Assembly (NCBI GenBank): GCA_035515795.1
Contig: DATJAY010000004.1
Location: 186,001 to 250,000 of the forward strand
Length of the DNA stretch: 64,000 bases
Source: Candidatus Acidiferrales bacterium
GTDB lineage: Bacteria > Bacteroidota > Ignavibacteria > Kryptoniales > JAKASW01
Reading direction: 5' to 3'
The notes under the pieces are model-generated. The model was not told the DNA's origin, did not search any database, and saw nothing but the letters and a program-made list of their open reading frames with translations. Below are positions 36,607-46,222 of this stretch, piece by piece. Within the stretch, counting starts at the first letter, position 1; the number at the start of each line of letters is the position of its first letter. A program made the position numbers and the translations under genes.

Positions 36607-37842
36607 ATGGAAACGATTTCCACATCCACTCAAAGGAGGCAAACTCGATTGGACATATTTCAGAAATGTCGTGATTATACTTTAGCTGATGAAGTAAAAA
36701 AGCAAGGACTCTATCCTTATTTCCATGCTTTTGAAGAAAATGAAGGTCCCGTTGTCGTCATTGAAGATAGAAAAATTATCATGGCGGGATCGAATAATTA
36801 TTTAGGCTTGACGACTCATCCGAGAGTACGCGAGGCAGCAAAGAAGGCTATCGATAAATACGGTACAGGGTGTTCCGGCTCCCGTTATTTGACGGGCTCG
36901 GTTACCTTGCATTTTGAGCTCGAAGAGCGACTGGCAAAGTTCATGGGCAAAGAGGCCTGCATGACTTACTCGACCGGATTCCAAACGGCCCTCGGAGTGA
37001 TTTCAACTCTGGTTCAGCACGACGAGTATGTCATCTCAGACCGAGACAATCATGCCTGCATCGTCATGGGAACATTCATATCCAAGGGGCAAACCGCGGA
37101 GTTGGTTCGTTATAAACACAACGATATGGATCATCTTGAGACGGTGATTTCTAAAATACCGTTGGATGCTCCAAAGTTAATTGTGTCGGACGGTGTATTC
37201 TCAACATCCGGAGATATTCTGGATTTGCCTCGGATGGTGGAGGTTGCAAAGAAGTACAATGCTCGTGTAATGATCGACGATGCGCACTCGGTCGGTGTCA
37301 TTGGAAAAGGTGGTCGCGGCACGGCGAGCTATTTCGGGCTGGATGGTGATGTTGATCTGACCATGGGAACCTTTTCTAAGACATTTGCTTCGCTCGGCGG
37401 TTTTGTCGTCGGCGAGAGGGCTGTCATAAACTACCTGCAGCATCATTCAGCTGCGTTCATATTCAGTGCGAGTCCGACGCCCGCTTCGGTGGCTGCGGCG
37501 ATTGAAGCGCTGAAGATATTGGAAGAGCAACCGGAACTTGTTGACAAGCTGATAAGTAATGCAGATTATGTGAGACAAGGTTTGAAAAAGCTTGGTTTTA
37601 AGGTCCATGAAAACAAAACCGCGATCGTTCCTGTTATCATAGGCGATACGATGAAGACGTTACTATTCTGGAGAAAGCTTTTCGATGCCGGTGTCTACGC
37701 GAATGCATTTGTCAGACCGGGCGTCCCGCCAGGTATGGAAATGCTCAGAACAAGTTACATGGCGACGCACGAGCGGCACCACTTAGACAAAATAGTTGAA
37801 CTTTTCGGAGAGATCGGAAGAGAGCTCGGCGTGATCGCATGA
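36607..37842 (+). CDS. Serine palmitoyltransferase-like alpha-oxoamine synthase
   Basis: A 411-residue PLP enzyme that condenses an amino acid with an acyl-CoA. Motifs: SNNYLGL (about 62-68), [19 protein letters not shown] (about 88-106), H149 stacking on PLP, D224 and H227 in MIDDAHSVG, and PLP lysine K258 in [15 protein letters not shown]. The TFSK-x2-AS-x-GG form and the LYPYFHAFE opening match bacterial serine palmitoyltransferases (Bacteroides, Sphingomonas) better than KBL or BioF, which would read TLGK or similar. No biotin or threonine-degradation gene is near, and a GNAT-fold gene follows at once, as expected for sphingolipid synthesis. 8-amino-7-oxononanoate synthase remains an alternative. 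Confidence 0.85.
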   Translation: METISTSTQRRQTRLDIFQKCRDYTLADEVKKQGLYPYFHAFEENEGPVVVIEDRKIIMAGSNNYLGLTTHPRVREAAKKAIDKYGTGCSGSRYLTGSVTLHFELEERLAKFMGKEACMTYSTGFQTALGVISTLVQHDEYVISDRDNHACIVMGTFISKGQTAELVRYKHNDMDHLETVISKIPLDAPKLIVSDGVFSTSGDILDLPRMVEVAKKYNARVMIDDAHSVGVIGKGGRGTASYFGLDGDVDLTMGTFSKTFASLGGFVVGERAVINYLQHHSAAFIFSASPTPASVAAAIEALKILEEQPELVDKLISNADYVRQGLKKLGFKVHENKTAIVPVIIGDTMKTLLFWRKLFDAGVYANAFVRPGVPPGMEMLRTSYMATHERHHLDKIVELFGEIGRELGVIA

Positions 37843-37888
37843 TGGTCATCGGCACAAATTCTTGAAACCACATACAGAGAGGAAAGAG

Positions 37889-39007
37889 ATGAGCGGAATT
37901 GACATAAAGCCCGTGCGCACAAAGAAAGACTTGATGGACTTCATAAAACTCCCTTGGAAGATTTACAGGAATGATCCATATTGGGTTCCGCCTCTTCTGA
38001 TGGACAGGAAAAAACTCCTGGACACGAAGAAGAATCCGTTTTATCAACATTCCGAGATAGAAATGTTTCTTGCACATAGAAACGGAGATGTTGTAGGACG
38101 AAACGCAGCGATCATAAATTATAATCACAATAAATTCCAGGAAGAGGAAATCGGCTTCTTCGGATTTTTTGAGTCGATGAACGACCAGGAAGTCGCAAAC
38201 ACGCTTTTTGATGCAAGCAGGGATTGGATCAAGAAAAAAGGATATTCAGCGATGCGGGGGCCTATTAATCCGTCGACGAACGACGAGGTCGGCCTCCTGG
38301 TCGATGGCTTCGAAAGCAGCCCGATCATGTTGATGACCTACAACCCGAGGTACTACCTCGATTTATTCAATAACTACGGACTGAAAAAGGAGAAAGATCT
38401 TTTCGCTTTCCATGTGAACAAAGATCGCGTATTCACGGACAAGCTGGAACGGGTGGCGAGGATGATAACTCACAAGGAGGGTGTCACGTTTCGAAGCATC
38501 AATATGAAAAAGCTTGGCGAAGAGATAAAAAAAGTTAAGGATGTTTATAATGAAGCCTGGAGCAAAAACTGGGGATTCGTGCCGATGACAGATGAGGAGT
38601 TCGATTTCCTCGCCGAGGACTTGAAGCAGGTTGTCGAGCCTGAGCTTGCTATATTTGCCGAAGTCAACGGCAAGCCCGTGGGATTTGCACTTTCACTTCC
38701 CGATATTAATTACGCACTGAAATTCAACAAGAAAGGCCATCTGCTGCCGGGCATTTACCATCTCTTGACCAAAAAGAAACAGATAAAATGGATAAGGATC
38801 ATGGTACTCGGCGTGATTCATAGCTACCAGCAGACAGGGATCTCGGCAGTATTGTTTTATGAAACGGCGAAACGCGCAGTTAAACTTGGATACCCCGACG
38901 GTGAGGCATCATGGGTGCTCGAGGATAATTTAATGATGAATCGGAGTGCGGAATTATTGAATGCAGAAAAATATAAAACTTACAGAATCTACAGGAAGGA
39001 TTTTTGA
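37889..39007 (+). CDS. GNAT-fold acyltransferase, possible ceramide-synthase-type
   Basis: A 372-residue protein. The ATG follows GAGAGGAAAGAG, so the upstream TTG in frame is rejected. Two regions look like GNAT folds: about 1-180 (IKPVRTKKDLMDFIKLPW, RNDPYWVPPLL) and 190-372, which holds the acetyl-CoA-type turn region MVLGVIHSYQQTGISAVL and ends YKTYRIYRKDF. Proteins of this type are annotated as N-acetyltransferase or YghO-like. It lies 46 bases after the SPT-like gene. Bacterial ceramide synthase has a GNAT fold and acts right after SPT, so it may acylate the sphingoid base (inference from order only). Confidence 0.82.
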   Translation: MSGIDIKPVRTKKDLMDFIKLPWKIYRNDPYWVPPLLMDRKKLLDTKKNPFYQHSEIEMFLAHRNGDVVGRNAAIINYNHNKFQEEEIGFFGFFESMNDQEVANTLFDASRDWIKKKGYSAMRGPINPSTNDEVGLLVDGFESSPIMLMTYNPRYYLDLFNNYGLKKEKDLFAFHVNKDRVFTDKLERVARMITHKEGVTFRSINMKKLGEEIKKVKDVYNEAWSKNWGFVPMTDEEFDFLAEDLKQVVEPELAIFAEVNGKPVGFALSLPDINYALKFNKKGHLLPGIYHLLTKKKQIKWIRIMVLGVIHSYQQTGISAVLFYETAKRAVKLGYPDGEASWVLEDNLMMNRSAELLNAEKYKTYRIYRKDF

Positions 39008-39024
39008 TCGGAGGTTTTTGAGAA

Positions 39025-39948
39025 ATGCCAGTGAAGAAAGTTGAAAAGATATGGATGAACGGTAAACTTGTGAATTGGGACGATGCTAAGGTTCATGTGT
39101 TATCTCATGTAATTCATTACGGCTCAAGCTGGTTCGAGGGGATTCGCTGTTACGACACGGCGAAGGGGCCGGCAATTTTCCGGCTGGATGAGCATTTAAA
39201 ACGACTTGAGAATTCGGCAAAAATTTATCGCGTGGATGCCCCTTACACAATAACGCAGCTCAAACAGGCAGCCATGGAGACGATAAGGGCGAACAAAATG
39301 AAAGCATGTTACATCCGCCCGATTTTTTTCCGCGGCTACGGCGATGTAGGAGTGAATCCATCCAACAATCCGGTCGATACGGTCATCGCGGTCTGGGAAT
39401 GGGGGCAATACCTCGGCCATGAGGCGGTTCAGGACGGAATCGATGTTTGTGTTTCCAGTTGGCGTCGAGCAGCGCCGGATACGTTTCCGACGCTCGCAAA
39501 GACCGGCGGCAACTACATGAATTCTCAATTGATAAAATTAGAGGCGATGGCAAACGGTTACACGGAAGGTGTCGCCTTGGATGCCGATGGTTATGTGAGC
39601 GAAGGAAGCGGCGAAAATATTTTTGTCGTCCGAGATGGAATTCTTTATACGACTCCGCTGCATTCAGCAATCCTCGGAGGTATCACCAGGGCATCGGTGA
39701 TCCAGCTTGCAAAGGAATCCGGCATTGAAGTGCGGGAAGAACAAATGCTCCGCGAGTTTCTTTATATTGCCGATGAAGTTTTCTTCTCAGGTACAGCCGC
39801 CGAACTCACTCCGATCCGTTCGGTAGATAAGATTAAGGTTGGAAACGGCAAGCCGGGTCAGGTCACACGGGAGTTGCAGAATAAGTTTTTCAACATTATT
39901 AGAAATGGAGAAGACACGCACGGCTGGTTGACGTTCGTGTACGACTGA
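39025..39948 (+). CDS. ilvE: Branched-chain amino acid aminotransferase
   Basis: A 307-residue class IV PLP aminotransferase that makes leucine, isoleucine and valine from their 2-oxo acids, or the reverse. Motifs: [14 protein letters not shown] (about 28-41), [22 protein letters not shown] with the PLP lysine (about 160), [12 protein letters not shown] (about 192-203) and [13 protein letters not shown]. The [10 protein letters not shown] opening is typical of IlvE rather than D-amino acid transaminase. GGAGG lies 15 bases before the ATG with GAG nearer. It follows the GNAT gene by 17 bases and could be co-transcribed with it; branched-chain 2-oxo acids feed iso-fatty acids, which are common in sphingolipids of Bacteroidota (inference). 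Confidence 0.95.
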   Translation: MPVKKVEKIWMNGKLVNWDDAKVHVLSHVIHYGSSWFEGIRCYDTAKGPAIFRLDEHLKRLENSAKIYRVDAPYTITQLKQAAMETIRANKMKACYIRPIFFRGYGDVGVNPSNNPVDTVIAVWEWGQYLGHEAVQDGIDVCVSSWRRAAPDTFPTLAKTGGNYMNSQLIKLEAMANGYTEGVALDADGYVSEGSGENIFVVRDGILYTTPLHSAILGGITRASVIQLAKESGIEVREEQMLREFLYIADEVFFSGTAAELTPIRSVDKIKVGNGKPGQVTRELQNKFFNIIRNGEDTHGWLTFVYD

Positions 39949-40011
39949 GAAAGAGTGCTGATGGGCGATTTAAGGCTCTCAATTTTTCACCACTAACTTT
40001 GAATTTATTTT

Positions 40012-40557
40012 ATGGGCGAGCAAGTATCGGTAGTTAGCAGCGTGTGGGAAAATTTTTTCCGCAATCATAAAAAGGATGATGATAATCTGGAAAAATTGCT
40101 TTCTGAAGTGCCGATTTTTTCTCAGTTGACTTCAAGGGAGTTGAGGCAAGTCAGCGGGATTGTGCACCGTCGGCAATATTCGGCGGGCGAGTATGTTTTC
40201 GCCCAGGGTGATCCGGGACTCGGGATGTACGTCATCGAAGAAGGAGAAGTCTCGATAATGTTCTTCGATGACGCGGGAAGGGAAAAAAAATTAGCGCTCC
40301 TCAAGTCGGGGGATTTCTTCGGCGATCTTTCGTTGCTTGACGAATCGCCGCGGAGTGCAGCGGCTATCTCGAAAACGGAATCGAAAATTATCGGTTTCTT
40401 CAGGCCCGATCTCATAAATCTTTTAAGCCGCTCACCGAAGTTAGGCACGAAAATCCTTTTTAAGCTGGGTGAAGTCATCGGTACTCGCCTGAGAGTGACA
40501 AACGAGCAGCTTGCTAAATTGAACGCGGAGCTGGAGAAGATTCGGAACAAAAAGTAG
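40012..40557 (+). CDS. Cyclic-nucleotide-binding domain protein
   Basis: A 181-residue soluble protein with one cyclic-nucleotide-binding barrel (about 28-150): IFSQLTSRELRQVSGIVH, GMYVIEEGEVSIMF, FGDLSLLDESPRSAAAIS. It ends in a coiled-coil-like helix (about 160-180) and has no DNA-binding domain, so it is not a Crp-type activator. The ATG has no clear ribosome site. The UspA gene follows after nine bases, suggesting paired stress or energy-state sensing. Confidence 0.88.
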   Translation: MGEQVSVVSSVWENFFRNHKKDDDNLEKLLSEVPIFSQLTSRELRQVSGIVHRRQYSAGEYVFAQGDPGLGMYVIEEGEVSIMFFDDAGREKKLALLKSGDFFGDLSLLDESPRSAAAISKTESKIIGFFRPDLINLLSRSPKLGTKILFKLGEVIGTRLRVTNEQLAKLNAELEKIRNKK

Positions 40558-40566
40558 GGAGGTAAC

Positions 40567-41037
40567 ATGCCGACCGTCAGTTTAAAGAAAATTCTTGTTC
40601 CTCAGGATTTTTCCGATTATTCGTTGCACGCCCTGAAATATGCTGTCACCTTAGCAGGGTTGTTCAAATCCGAACTTGTCATAATTCACGTTGTGGAGCC
40701 GATAGTTTATCCCGCGGATTTCAGCTTCGGGCAAGTGAGCATTCCTGCGATGGAAGAAGAAATTCGAAAACACAGCGAAGAACAACTGAACGAGCTAGTC
40801 GCGAAGGAAATTCCGGACAGCATAAAAGTCACATCGATAATACGAGTGGGCAAGCCGTTTATTGAAATCGTCGATGTCGCCAAGTCTGAGAGCATTGACC
40901 TTATCGTTATTTCTTCGCATGGAAGGACAGGCATGGATCACGTCCTGTTCGGCAGCACAGCGGATAAAGTGGTACGAAAAGCACCATGTCCTGTCCTCAC
41001 CGTCCGGCCCCATGAACATGAATTTGTAACGCCGTAA
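40567..41037 (+). CDS. Universal stress protein, UspA family
   Basis: A 156-residue Usp-fold protein. It begins SLKKILVPQDFSDYSLHALKYA and carries the ATP-binding loop ISSHGRTGMDHVLFGSTADKVV (G-x2-G-x9-G-S form) near residues 117-138, so it is of the nucleotide-binding kind. AGGGAGGTAAC before the ATG is a strong ribosome site. It pairs with the cyclic-nucleotide-binding gene upstream. Confidence 0.95.
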   Translation: MPTVSLKKILVPQDFSDYSLHALKYAVTLAGLFKSELVIIHVVEPIVYPADFSFGQVSIPAMEEEIRKHSEEQLNELVAKEIPDSIKVTSIIRVGKPFIEIVDVAKSESIDLIVISSHGRTGMDHVLFGSTADKVVRKAPCPVLTVRPHEHEFVTP

Positions 41038-41185
41038 AGATTCTCGGCTTTCGGGAGTCAGACGCCCGAGAACAGGTTCGGCCAGGGCTATCACAAAGTG
41101 GTTTTTGTGACGACGCCGTGAAAGTTGTTGGGGTATGGGAACGAAGGCAATAGAATTGCCTGTTAGTTCTTCTAAAGGAACCTCG

Positions 41186-42361
41186 ATGAAACTCCGATTG
41201 CCTTTTTCCCTTTGTGTTTTGCTCGCTGCACTCCTTTCCTTAAGCTGGAACTTCAGCAATCAAGATTGTTCAGCAGAAGGTCAAACGTACCAGCTGCCGC
41301 AGGAATCCCTGACAGACTTGAAAAATCGGGACATCAAGATGCCCACGTTGCCGTCCATCGAGGCGATGCATTGGTTCAACACCGGCGATACGCTGAATCT
41401 GAAAGGCAAAGTTGTCCTCGTGGATTTCTGGGATTACACCTGCGTAAACTGTATCAGAACCCTGCCGTATCTCAAAGAGTGGTACGGCCGCTATAAGGAT
41501 GCCGGGTTGGTGATCCTCGGGGTCCATTCGCCGGAGTTTGAGTTCGCGAAGAAGAGGGAAAACGTAATGGCTGCAATTCAGAAATTCGAAATTGACTATC
41601 CTGTTGTGATGGACAATGAATTCAAAATCTGGGATCGATTTGGGAATCAATATTGGCCCGCAAAATATTTATTCGATAAAGGTGGGACACTTCGTTATAT
41701 CCATTTTGGTGAGGGTGGATATGGCGAATTCGAAACGATGGTACAGAAGCTGCTGGAGGAGGCGAACCCGGACGCGAAACTTCCGGCTGTAATGGAACCG
41801 ATACGGGCGACCGACGTTCCGGGAGCCGTTTGCTATCTCACGACACCTGAGACTTATCTTGGATATGCCCGAGGTTCAATCGGGAACAAGGAAGGATACT
41901 CGCATAATGAGACCGTATCATACTCCGAGCCGGGCAGCATCGACAAAGACAAATTCTATTTAGTCGGGAAGTGGGATATCGAACAACAGTTCGTACGTTA
42001 CGTCGGCGGAGATGGCCTGGGGGATTCGATAAGTAGTAGGGGGAAATTGATAATTAATTACATTGCTGCCGAAGCAAACCTGGTTATCAGGCCCGACTTC
42101 AATTCTAACCCTGGGCGTCATGATCCTTTTAGGGTCTACGTGTACCAGGATGGGAAGCCCGTCGCAAAAGAAGACTGGTCAAGCGATTTGCGCGGAGATT
42201 CGGACGGCAGAACGTACGTGACAGTCGATGCCGCGCGAATGTATTATATCATCAAAAACAAGAATTACGGAAGGCATATATTGACTTTGCAGACGACATC
42301 TGATGAGTTCGCTGCTTATGCGTTTACGTTTGTGACGGCATGTCAGACCCCATCCAACTAG
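41186..42361 (+). CDS. Exported thioredoxin-like protein, DipZ C-terminal type
   Basis: A 391-residue exported redox protein. AAAGGA lies before the ATG used; an in-frame upstream start would bury the signal peptide (about 1-30). Residues about 60-200 are a TlpA-like thioredoxin domain with active site WDYTCVNCIRTLPYL (Cys-Val-Asn-Cys). Residues about 220-391 form the beta-sandwich found at the C-terminus of DipZ (TPETYLGYAR). The electron-donating CcdA/DsbD membrane part that precedes these domains in DipZ is absent here, so its partner must lie elsewhere. It may reduce or form disulfides of exported proteins, including apocytochromes from the nearby multiheme genes (inference). Confidence 0.88.
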   Translation: MKLRLPFSLCVLLAALLSLSWNFSNQDCSAEGQTYQLPQESLTDLKNRDIKMPTLPSIEAMHWFNTGDTLNLKGKVVLVDFWDYTCVNCIRTLPYLKEWYGRYKDAGLVILGVHSPEFEFAKKRENVMAAIQKFEIDYPVVMDNEFKIWDRFGNQYWPAKYLFDKGGTLRYIHFGEGGYGEFETMVQKLLEEANPDAKLPAVMEPIRATDVPGAVCYLTTPETYLGYARGSIGNKEGYSHNETVSYSEPGSIDKDKFYLVGKWDIEQQFVRYVGGDGLGDSISSRGKLIINYIAAEANLVIRPDFNSNPGRHDPFRVYVYQDGKPVAKEDWSSDLRGDSDGRTYVTVDAARMYYIIKNKNYGRHILTLQTTSDEFAAYAFTFVTACQTPSN

Positions 42362-42384
42362 GAGCAAAGGATGCCGACGAACCT

Positions 42385-43698
42385 CTACAAACCGTACTTT
42401 TTCCTCTTCCGCCAAAGCGTTGCAGGATCGATCCCGAGAATCTTTGAAGCTTCCTCGACCGTCAGAGATTCATGTACCACTCTCGCGATATAATCTTTCT
42501 CAAGTTCATCGAGTGAAACAAGACGCTTGTTCTCCTTACTTTGGATCTCGTCGGGCAAGTGGTAGGGTTCTATTTTTCTTCCGTGGGCAAGGAGAACTGC
42601 GCGTTCGACCACATTTTCAAGTTGACGGATGTTCCCGGGCCATTGATAACCGGTAAGCATTTTGAACGCTTCGGAACTGACCTCAGGCTGGTTTTGCTTT
42701 CCGAATTTTTCGATGAAATGTTTTATGAGAATTGGTATATCGTCGGGTCGTTCACGCAATGAAGGGAGCTTTATGGTGACTCCGTTAATCCTGTAATAAA
42801 GATCATCGCGAAATCGTCCGGAGCCCAGGGCATCTTTAAGATCGCGGTTTGTTGCCGCGATGAACCGAACATCTACTTTTATTGTTTGCGAATCGCCGAC
42901 CCTTTCAAATTCCCGGCTCTGGAGAAATCGAAGGAGCTTTGCCTGAGTCGTCGTAGGTATTTCTGTGATCTCATCCAGGAATACCGTACCGCCATCTGCC
43001 ATTTCAAATCTTCCCTGGCGATCTTTTACTGCCCCGGTGAACGCACCTTTTACATGGCCGAACAGTTCACTTTCGAGGAGGCTCTCCGAAAGGGCGGCGC
43101 AGTTCACTGTAACAAAAGGACCGTCTTTGCGCGCGCTCGTATTGTGGATGAATCTTGCCATGACTTCCTTGCCCGTGCCGCTTTCGCCTTCGATCAACAC
43201 GCTTATGTTTGTGTCTGCGACTTCGCGTGCAAGATTGAGCAATGAAAGCATCTGCGGATTCGTAGTGATTATATCTTCCGACGCCTGATATAAATTTAAT
43301 TGCTGCTGGAGTTGCTTGAGTTGTCTTTGAAGTTTAAAGTTTTCATGTACTTTTTGAGCGAAGTGCTGCAGCTCCTGAAAGTCAAAAGGTTTCTGAAGAT
43401 AATCGTAGGCTCCTTGCTTTATGGCTTGAACCGCGGAGTCAACTGAGCCATGCGCGGTTACGATCACCGCTATTATGTCGGGGAAAATTTTCTTAATTTC
43501 AGCCAGAAGCTGGATGCCATCAAGGGGATACATTTTCAAATCCAGGAATGCAATGTCAAATTGTTTTTGGTTGGCAATCTTCAGAGCTTCATCGGATCTT
43601 GACACTGCGGTGACCTCGAGCCCGATCGATTCCAGACAAATTTTCATCGTACGGAGAATGTTCGGCTCATCGTCTACCAGCAAAACATTTGTTTTCAT
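42385..43698 (-). CDS. Sigma-54-dependent response regulator, NtrC family
   Basis: A 437-residue activator. The receiver domain (about 1-120) has DDE near residue 10, acceptor D53 in [12 protein letters not shown] and K103 in LQKP. The AAA+ domain (about 143-375) has Walker A GESGTGKE (171-178), GAFTGA (218-223) for contact with sigma-54, and [10 protein letters not shown]. The C-terminal Fis-type helix-turn-helix ends [22 protein letters not shown]. The ATG overlaps the kinase stop (ATGA), which overrules a longer start 30 codons upstream. Partner of the kinase gene that precedes it; target promoters are unknown and no good -24/-12 element was found close by. Confidence 0.94.
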   Translation of the reverse strand: MKTNVLLVDDEPNILRTMKICLESIGLEVTAVSRSDEALKIANQKQFDIAFLDLKMYPLDGIQLLAEIKKIFPDIIAVIVTAHGSVDSAVQAIKQGAYDYLQKPFDFQELQHFAQKVHENFKLQRQLKQLQQQLNLYQASEDIITTNPQMLSLLNLAREVADTNISVLIEGESGTGKEVMARFIHNTSARKDGPFVTVNCAALSESLLESELFGHVKGAFTGAVKDRQGRFEMADGGTVFLDEITEIPTTTQAKLLRFLQSREFERVGDSQTIKVDVRFIAATNRDLKDALGSGRFRDDLYYRINGVTIKLPSLRERPDDIPILIKHFIEKFGKQNQPEVSSEAFKMLTGYQWPGNIRQLENVVERAVLLAHGRKIEPYHLPDEIQSKENKRLVSLDELEKDYIARVVHESLTVEEASKILGIDPATLWRKRKKYGL

Positions 43699-45563
43699 GC
43701 CGAGATCTTTCTTTCGCCGACGATTCTTTTTCCTATCGGGATTGAAAAGGTGAAGACGGTGCCGATCCCGATTTGGCTTTCGACCCAAATCCTCCCGTCG
43801 TATAATTCAACTATCTCCTTCGCGATGGATAACCCCAAGCCGACGGAGCCGGGCGATGGGTTGGAGGAATCCTGCAACTGCACAAATTTGTCAAAGATTT
43901 TTTCCAGTTCGTCCTTTTCAATACCGCACCCCGTGTCTCGCACTGCTACAACCAGATTATCTCCGTTCATCGCTGCATCCACGATCACCGTTCCGCCGGC
44001 ATCAGTAAATCTCAAAGCATTTGTGACTAGATTGGAAATTACCCATGATAACTGCTGATAATCAGCCAAGAAAACGGGAATTGCGCCGTCCGTATTGATA
44101 ATGAGTCTAACATTTTTGTTTGTGAACTGAAGGAGAAGCGGCTGCACTGAAAACTCAATCAATGATTTCGTCTCAACTCTGTCTTCCTTTAGCTGTATTT
44201 TTCCCGACTCTATTCTTGAAAGTTCGAGCAGTTCACGCACTAATTTGGTCAAGCGTTCAGCGTCGTGTTTTCCCGCCGCAAGAAGCTCCCGCTGCTTCTT
44301 GTTGACATGACCGATATGTTCGTCCTTAAGTATGTCGAAAGTCATGTTGATTGATGTAAGAGGAGTCCGAAACTCGTGAGAGACCCTTGCCATGAAGTCA
44401 GATTTAACTTTGTCCAGCTCTTTAAATTGTGTGACGTCCTGTAAAATCAAAACCGCGCCGGAAATTTTTCCGGAGCTTGCCACGGTCGGGTTCAGCTTTA
44501 TCCTGAAATATCTGTTCTCCCCTTCAAATTTTAATTCGAAGTACGGAGGTATGTCGTTTAAGTTTTCTCCGTGGAGACTGCGGTCTACGTACTTGGCAAG
44601 TTCCGAATTCTTGACGACATCCTGAAATTGTTTCCCGACCACCTCTTCTTCCAAGAGGTAAAACAGATCTTCCGCCAACTTATTCATCAACACAAGCCGT
44701 CCTTCTATGTCGACGATTATTATCGGATCGGATATTGTAGAAACTATCGTCTCGGATTTTTTCTTTTCCGAGATGAGTTTTTCAATGTTTATCTCTTCAT
44801 ACTTTTGAAGCCGCTCAGCCATCTTGTTGAACTCGTGTGCCAACTCTCCAATTTCATCTCGCGAATTTATGTCGGCCCTGACGTCGAGAAAACCGCGTCC
44901 GACTTTTCTGACCGTATCGATCAGCTTTTCTGCAGGTTCTGTGATATAGTGGGAAAACTGCCAGCTTGCTACTATGCTCAAGACTATTGCCAATGCCAAC
45001 GCTCCGAGGACTGCGAGTGTCGCTTGATCTCCGGTGTCTGTTACTTTCGTGACAGTCTGAACCATAGCGCTGTTGTTTATGTCGAGCAATTGGAAGCATT
45101 CAATCTTAATCTTGTCAAGAAGGGGAAGGATATTGTTGTAATGATAATAAAGGGCAGCTCTGTCACGATCCCGATAAATAATGTCTTTCAGCGTATCGGT
45201 GTCGCTGGAATATTTTGAGTAGAGGGAGTCGATTCGCTCCAATATTTTTGCCCCGCGCTGCAAACCGTTGGAGCTGACCGCTTGTTGAAATGCCGCAAAG
45301 AAATTCTTCTGGTTCTCGTGGAATTGTATGTAGCCTGCGTCGCTGTAACCGCCGAGCATTAATAATTGCGCGCTGTTGTCTTGCTCAAGGCTTCTCAACA
45401 TGCTTTGCGCGGCGATAACGTTCTGGTAATTCTGTCCGATCATTGTTGTGACGGCAGAAGTCAACTCATGAAAGTTATAGATCGACCAAACGCTGACGAT
45501 CACGTTTATGATCACGAGGACAGTGAATCCAGCCGCGACTTTTGCTCTAAGAGTGCTGAACAT
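43695..45563 (-). CDS. Membrane histidine kinase, HAMP-PAS, KinB-like
   Basis: A 622-residue sensor kinase. Membrane helix 1 is at about 8-28, a helical periplasmic domain at 30-180 (four-helix style, resembling KinB-type sensors), and helix 2 at about 181-203. HAMP (204-256), PAS (268-378), HisKA with H396 in ARVSHEFRTP, and HATPase (about 495-610) with NLVTNALRFTDAGG, DTGCGIE and GSVGLGLSI follow. Its stop overlaps the start of the sigma-54 activator, so they form one two-component system. The signal is unknown; KinB-type domains have been linked to small metabolites and envelope state. Confidence 0.93.
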   Translation of the reverse strand: MFSTLRAKVAAGFTVLVIINVIVSVWSIYNFHELTSAVTTMIGQNYQNVIAAQSMLRSLEQDNSAQLLMLGGYSDAGYIQFHENQKNFFAAFQQAVSSNGLQRGAKILERIDSLYSKYSSDTDTLKDIIYRDRDRAALYYHYNNILPLLDKIKIECFQLLDINNSAMVQTVTKVTDTGDQATLAVLGALALAIVLSIVASWQFSHYITEPAEKLIDTVRKVGRGFLDVRADINSRDEIGELAHEFNKMAERLQKYEEINIEKLISEKKKSETIVSTISDPIIIVDIEGRLVLMNKLAEDLFYLLEEEVVGKQFQDVVKNSELAKYVDRSLHGENLNDIPPYFELKFEGENRYFRIKLNPTVASSGKISGAVLILQDVTQFKELDKVKSDFMARVSHEFRTPLTSINMTFDILKDEHIGHVNKKQRELLAAGKHDAERLTKLVRELLELSRIESGKIQLKEDRVETKSLIEFSVQPLLLQFTNKNVRLIINTDGAIPVFLADYQQLSWVISNLVTNALRFTDAGGTVIVDAAMNGDNLVVAVRDTGCGIEKDELEKIFDKFVQLQDSSNPSPGSVGLGLSIAKEIVELYDGRIWVESQIGIGTVFTFSIPIGKRIVGERKISA

Positions 45564-45856
45564 ATTTATTTATAAGTTTGCAAAACGGAGGATAATTATC
45601 AATGTTTGAAGATGCCGGCTGTTAATTCATTGCGTATAGCAAAAAAACGTGCGCTATGAGGGGGCGCTGCTGAAACATGAGGAAGGAGCGGTGAGTATGA
45701 AATGGCTCTGCGGAATTATTCCACCTAAAAACAAGGAATAATTACGCACGCGTCGCGATGTATATTTATTCAACTCCTTTTTCAGCCAAAAGTAGAGTCT
45801 TTTAAGTATCTGCACGATGCCAATCGTGGCATATGGCTTGATGAAATGACACTGTG
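45564..45856. promoter_or_regulatory. Divergent upstream region with two dyads
   Basis: No supported gene. It holds two inverted repeats, AATTATTCC (45714-45722) with GGAATAATT (45735-45743), and ATGCCA-ATCG-TGGCAT (45817-45832). A 14-codon frame starting ATG near 45696, preceded by AAGGAG, could be a leader peptide but is too short to support. The kinase promoter lies in the left part. Confidence 0.45.
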
Positions 45857-46222
45857 ATGAGAAAGTCTGAAAAAAAACATGTTTTAGGAATTGTCGCCGA
45901 TGAAGATGCGATGTTCGACATTCTTGCTAAGTTCCTGACTAAAGAGGGATATGAGGTTGAACGGGTGATCCATGAAATCGGTGAAGAGGAAGATCTTTCG
46001 TTGATTATTCACGCTCCAACCAGGTCCTCTGATCGATCGAAGAATTTCTTCAAAAATCTGAAGAAGAAAAAAATTATCATTGCCCAATCTGGAGACGATG
46101 AGTACTCAGAAATCGACGACAATACGATTTTATTTTCGGAGCGTCCGCTTAATCTGAAGCAACTGAGTGACACGATAGAGAAGGCACTCTCAAGATCGAA
46201 TCAAGATGTGACTGTTCACTGA
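45857..46222 (+). CDS. Degenerate receiver-domain protein
   Basis: A 121-residue protein with the length and strand pattern of a CheY-like receiver. The acidic pair is partly kept (ADEDAMF), but the place of the phosphoacceptor aspartate reads SLIIHAPTR, and the usual K-P reads SERPLN. It should therefore not be phosphorylated in the normal way and may act as an adaptor (inference). A GTG one codon upstream is also possible. It lies between the two-component pair and the multiheme gene cluster, reading toward the latter. Confidence 0.68.
   Translation: MRKSEKKHVLGIVADEDAMFDILAKFLTKEGYEVERVIHEIGEEEDLSLIIHAPTRSSDRSKNFFKNLKKKKIIIAQSGDDEYSEIDDNTILFSERPLNLKQLSDTIEKALSRSNQDVTVH

Noticed and set aside
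41040-41120. Overlapping hairpins after the UspA gene (TCTCGG/CCGAGA, CACAAA/TTTGTG)
   Set aside because: Stems are short and compete with each other, and no T-run follows.
45827-45842. TGGCAT-N5-TTGAT resembling a sigma-54 promoter near the NtrC-type system
   Set aside because: The -12 element lacks the required GC and the start codon would follow almost at once.
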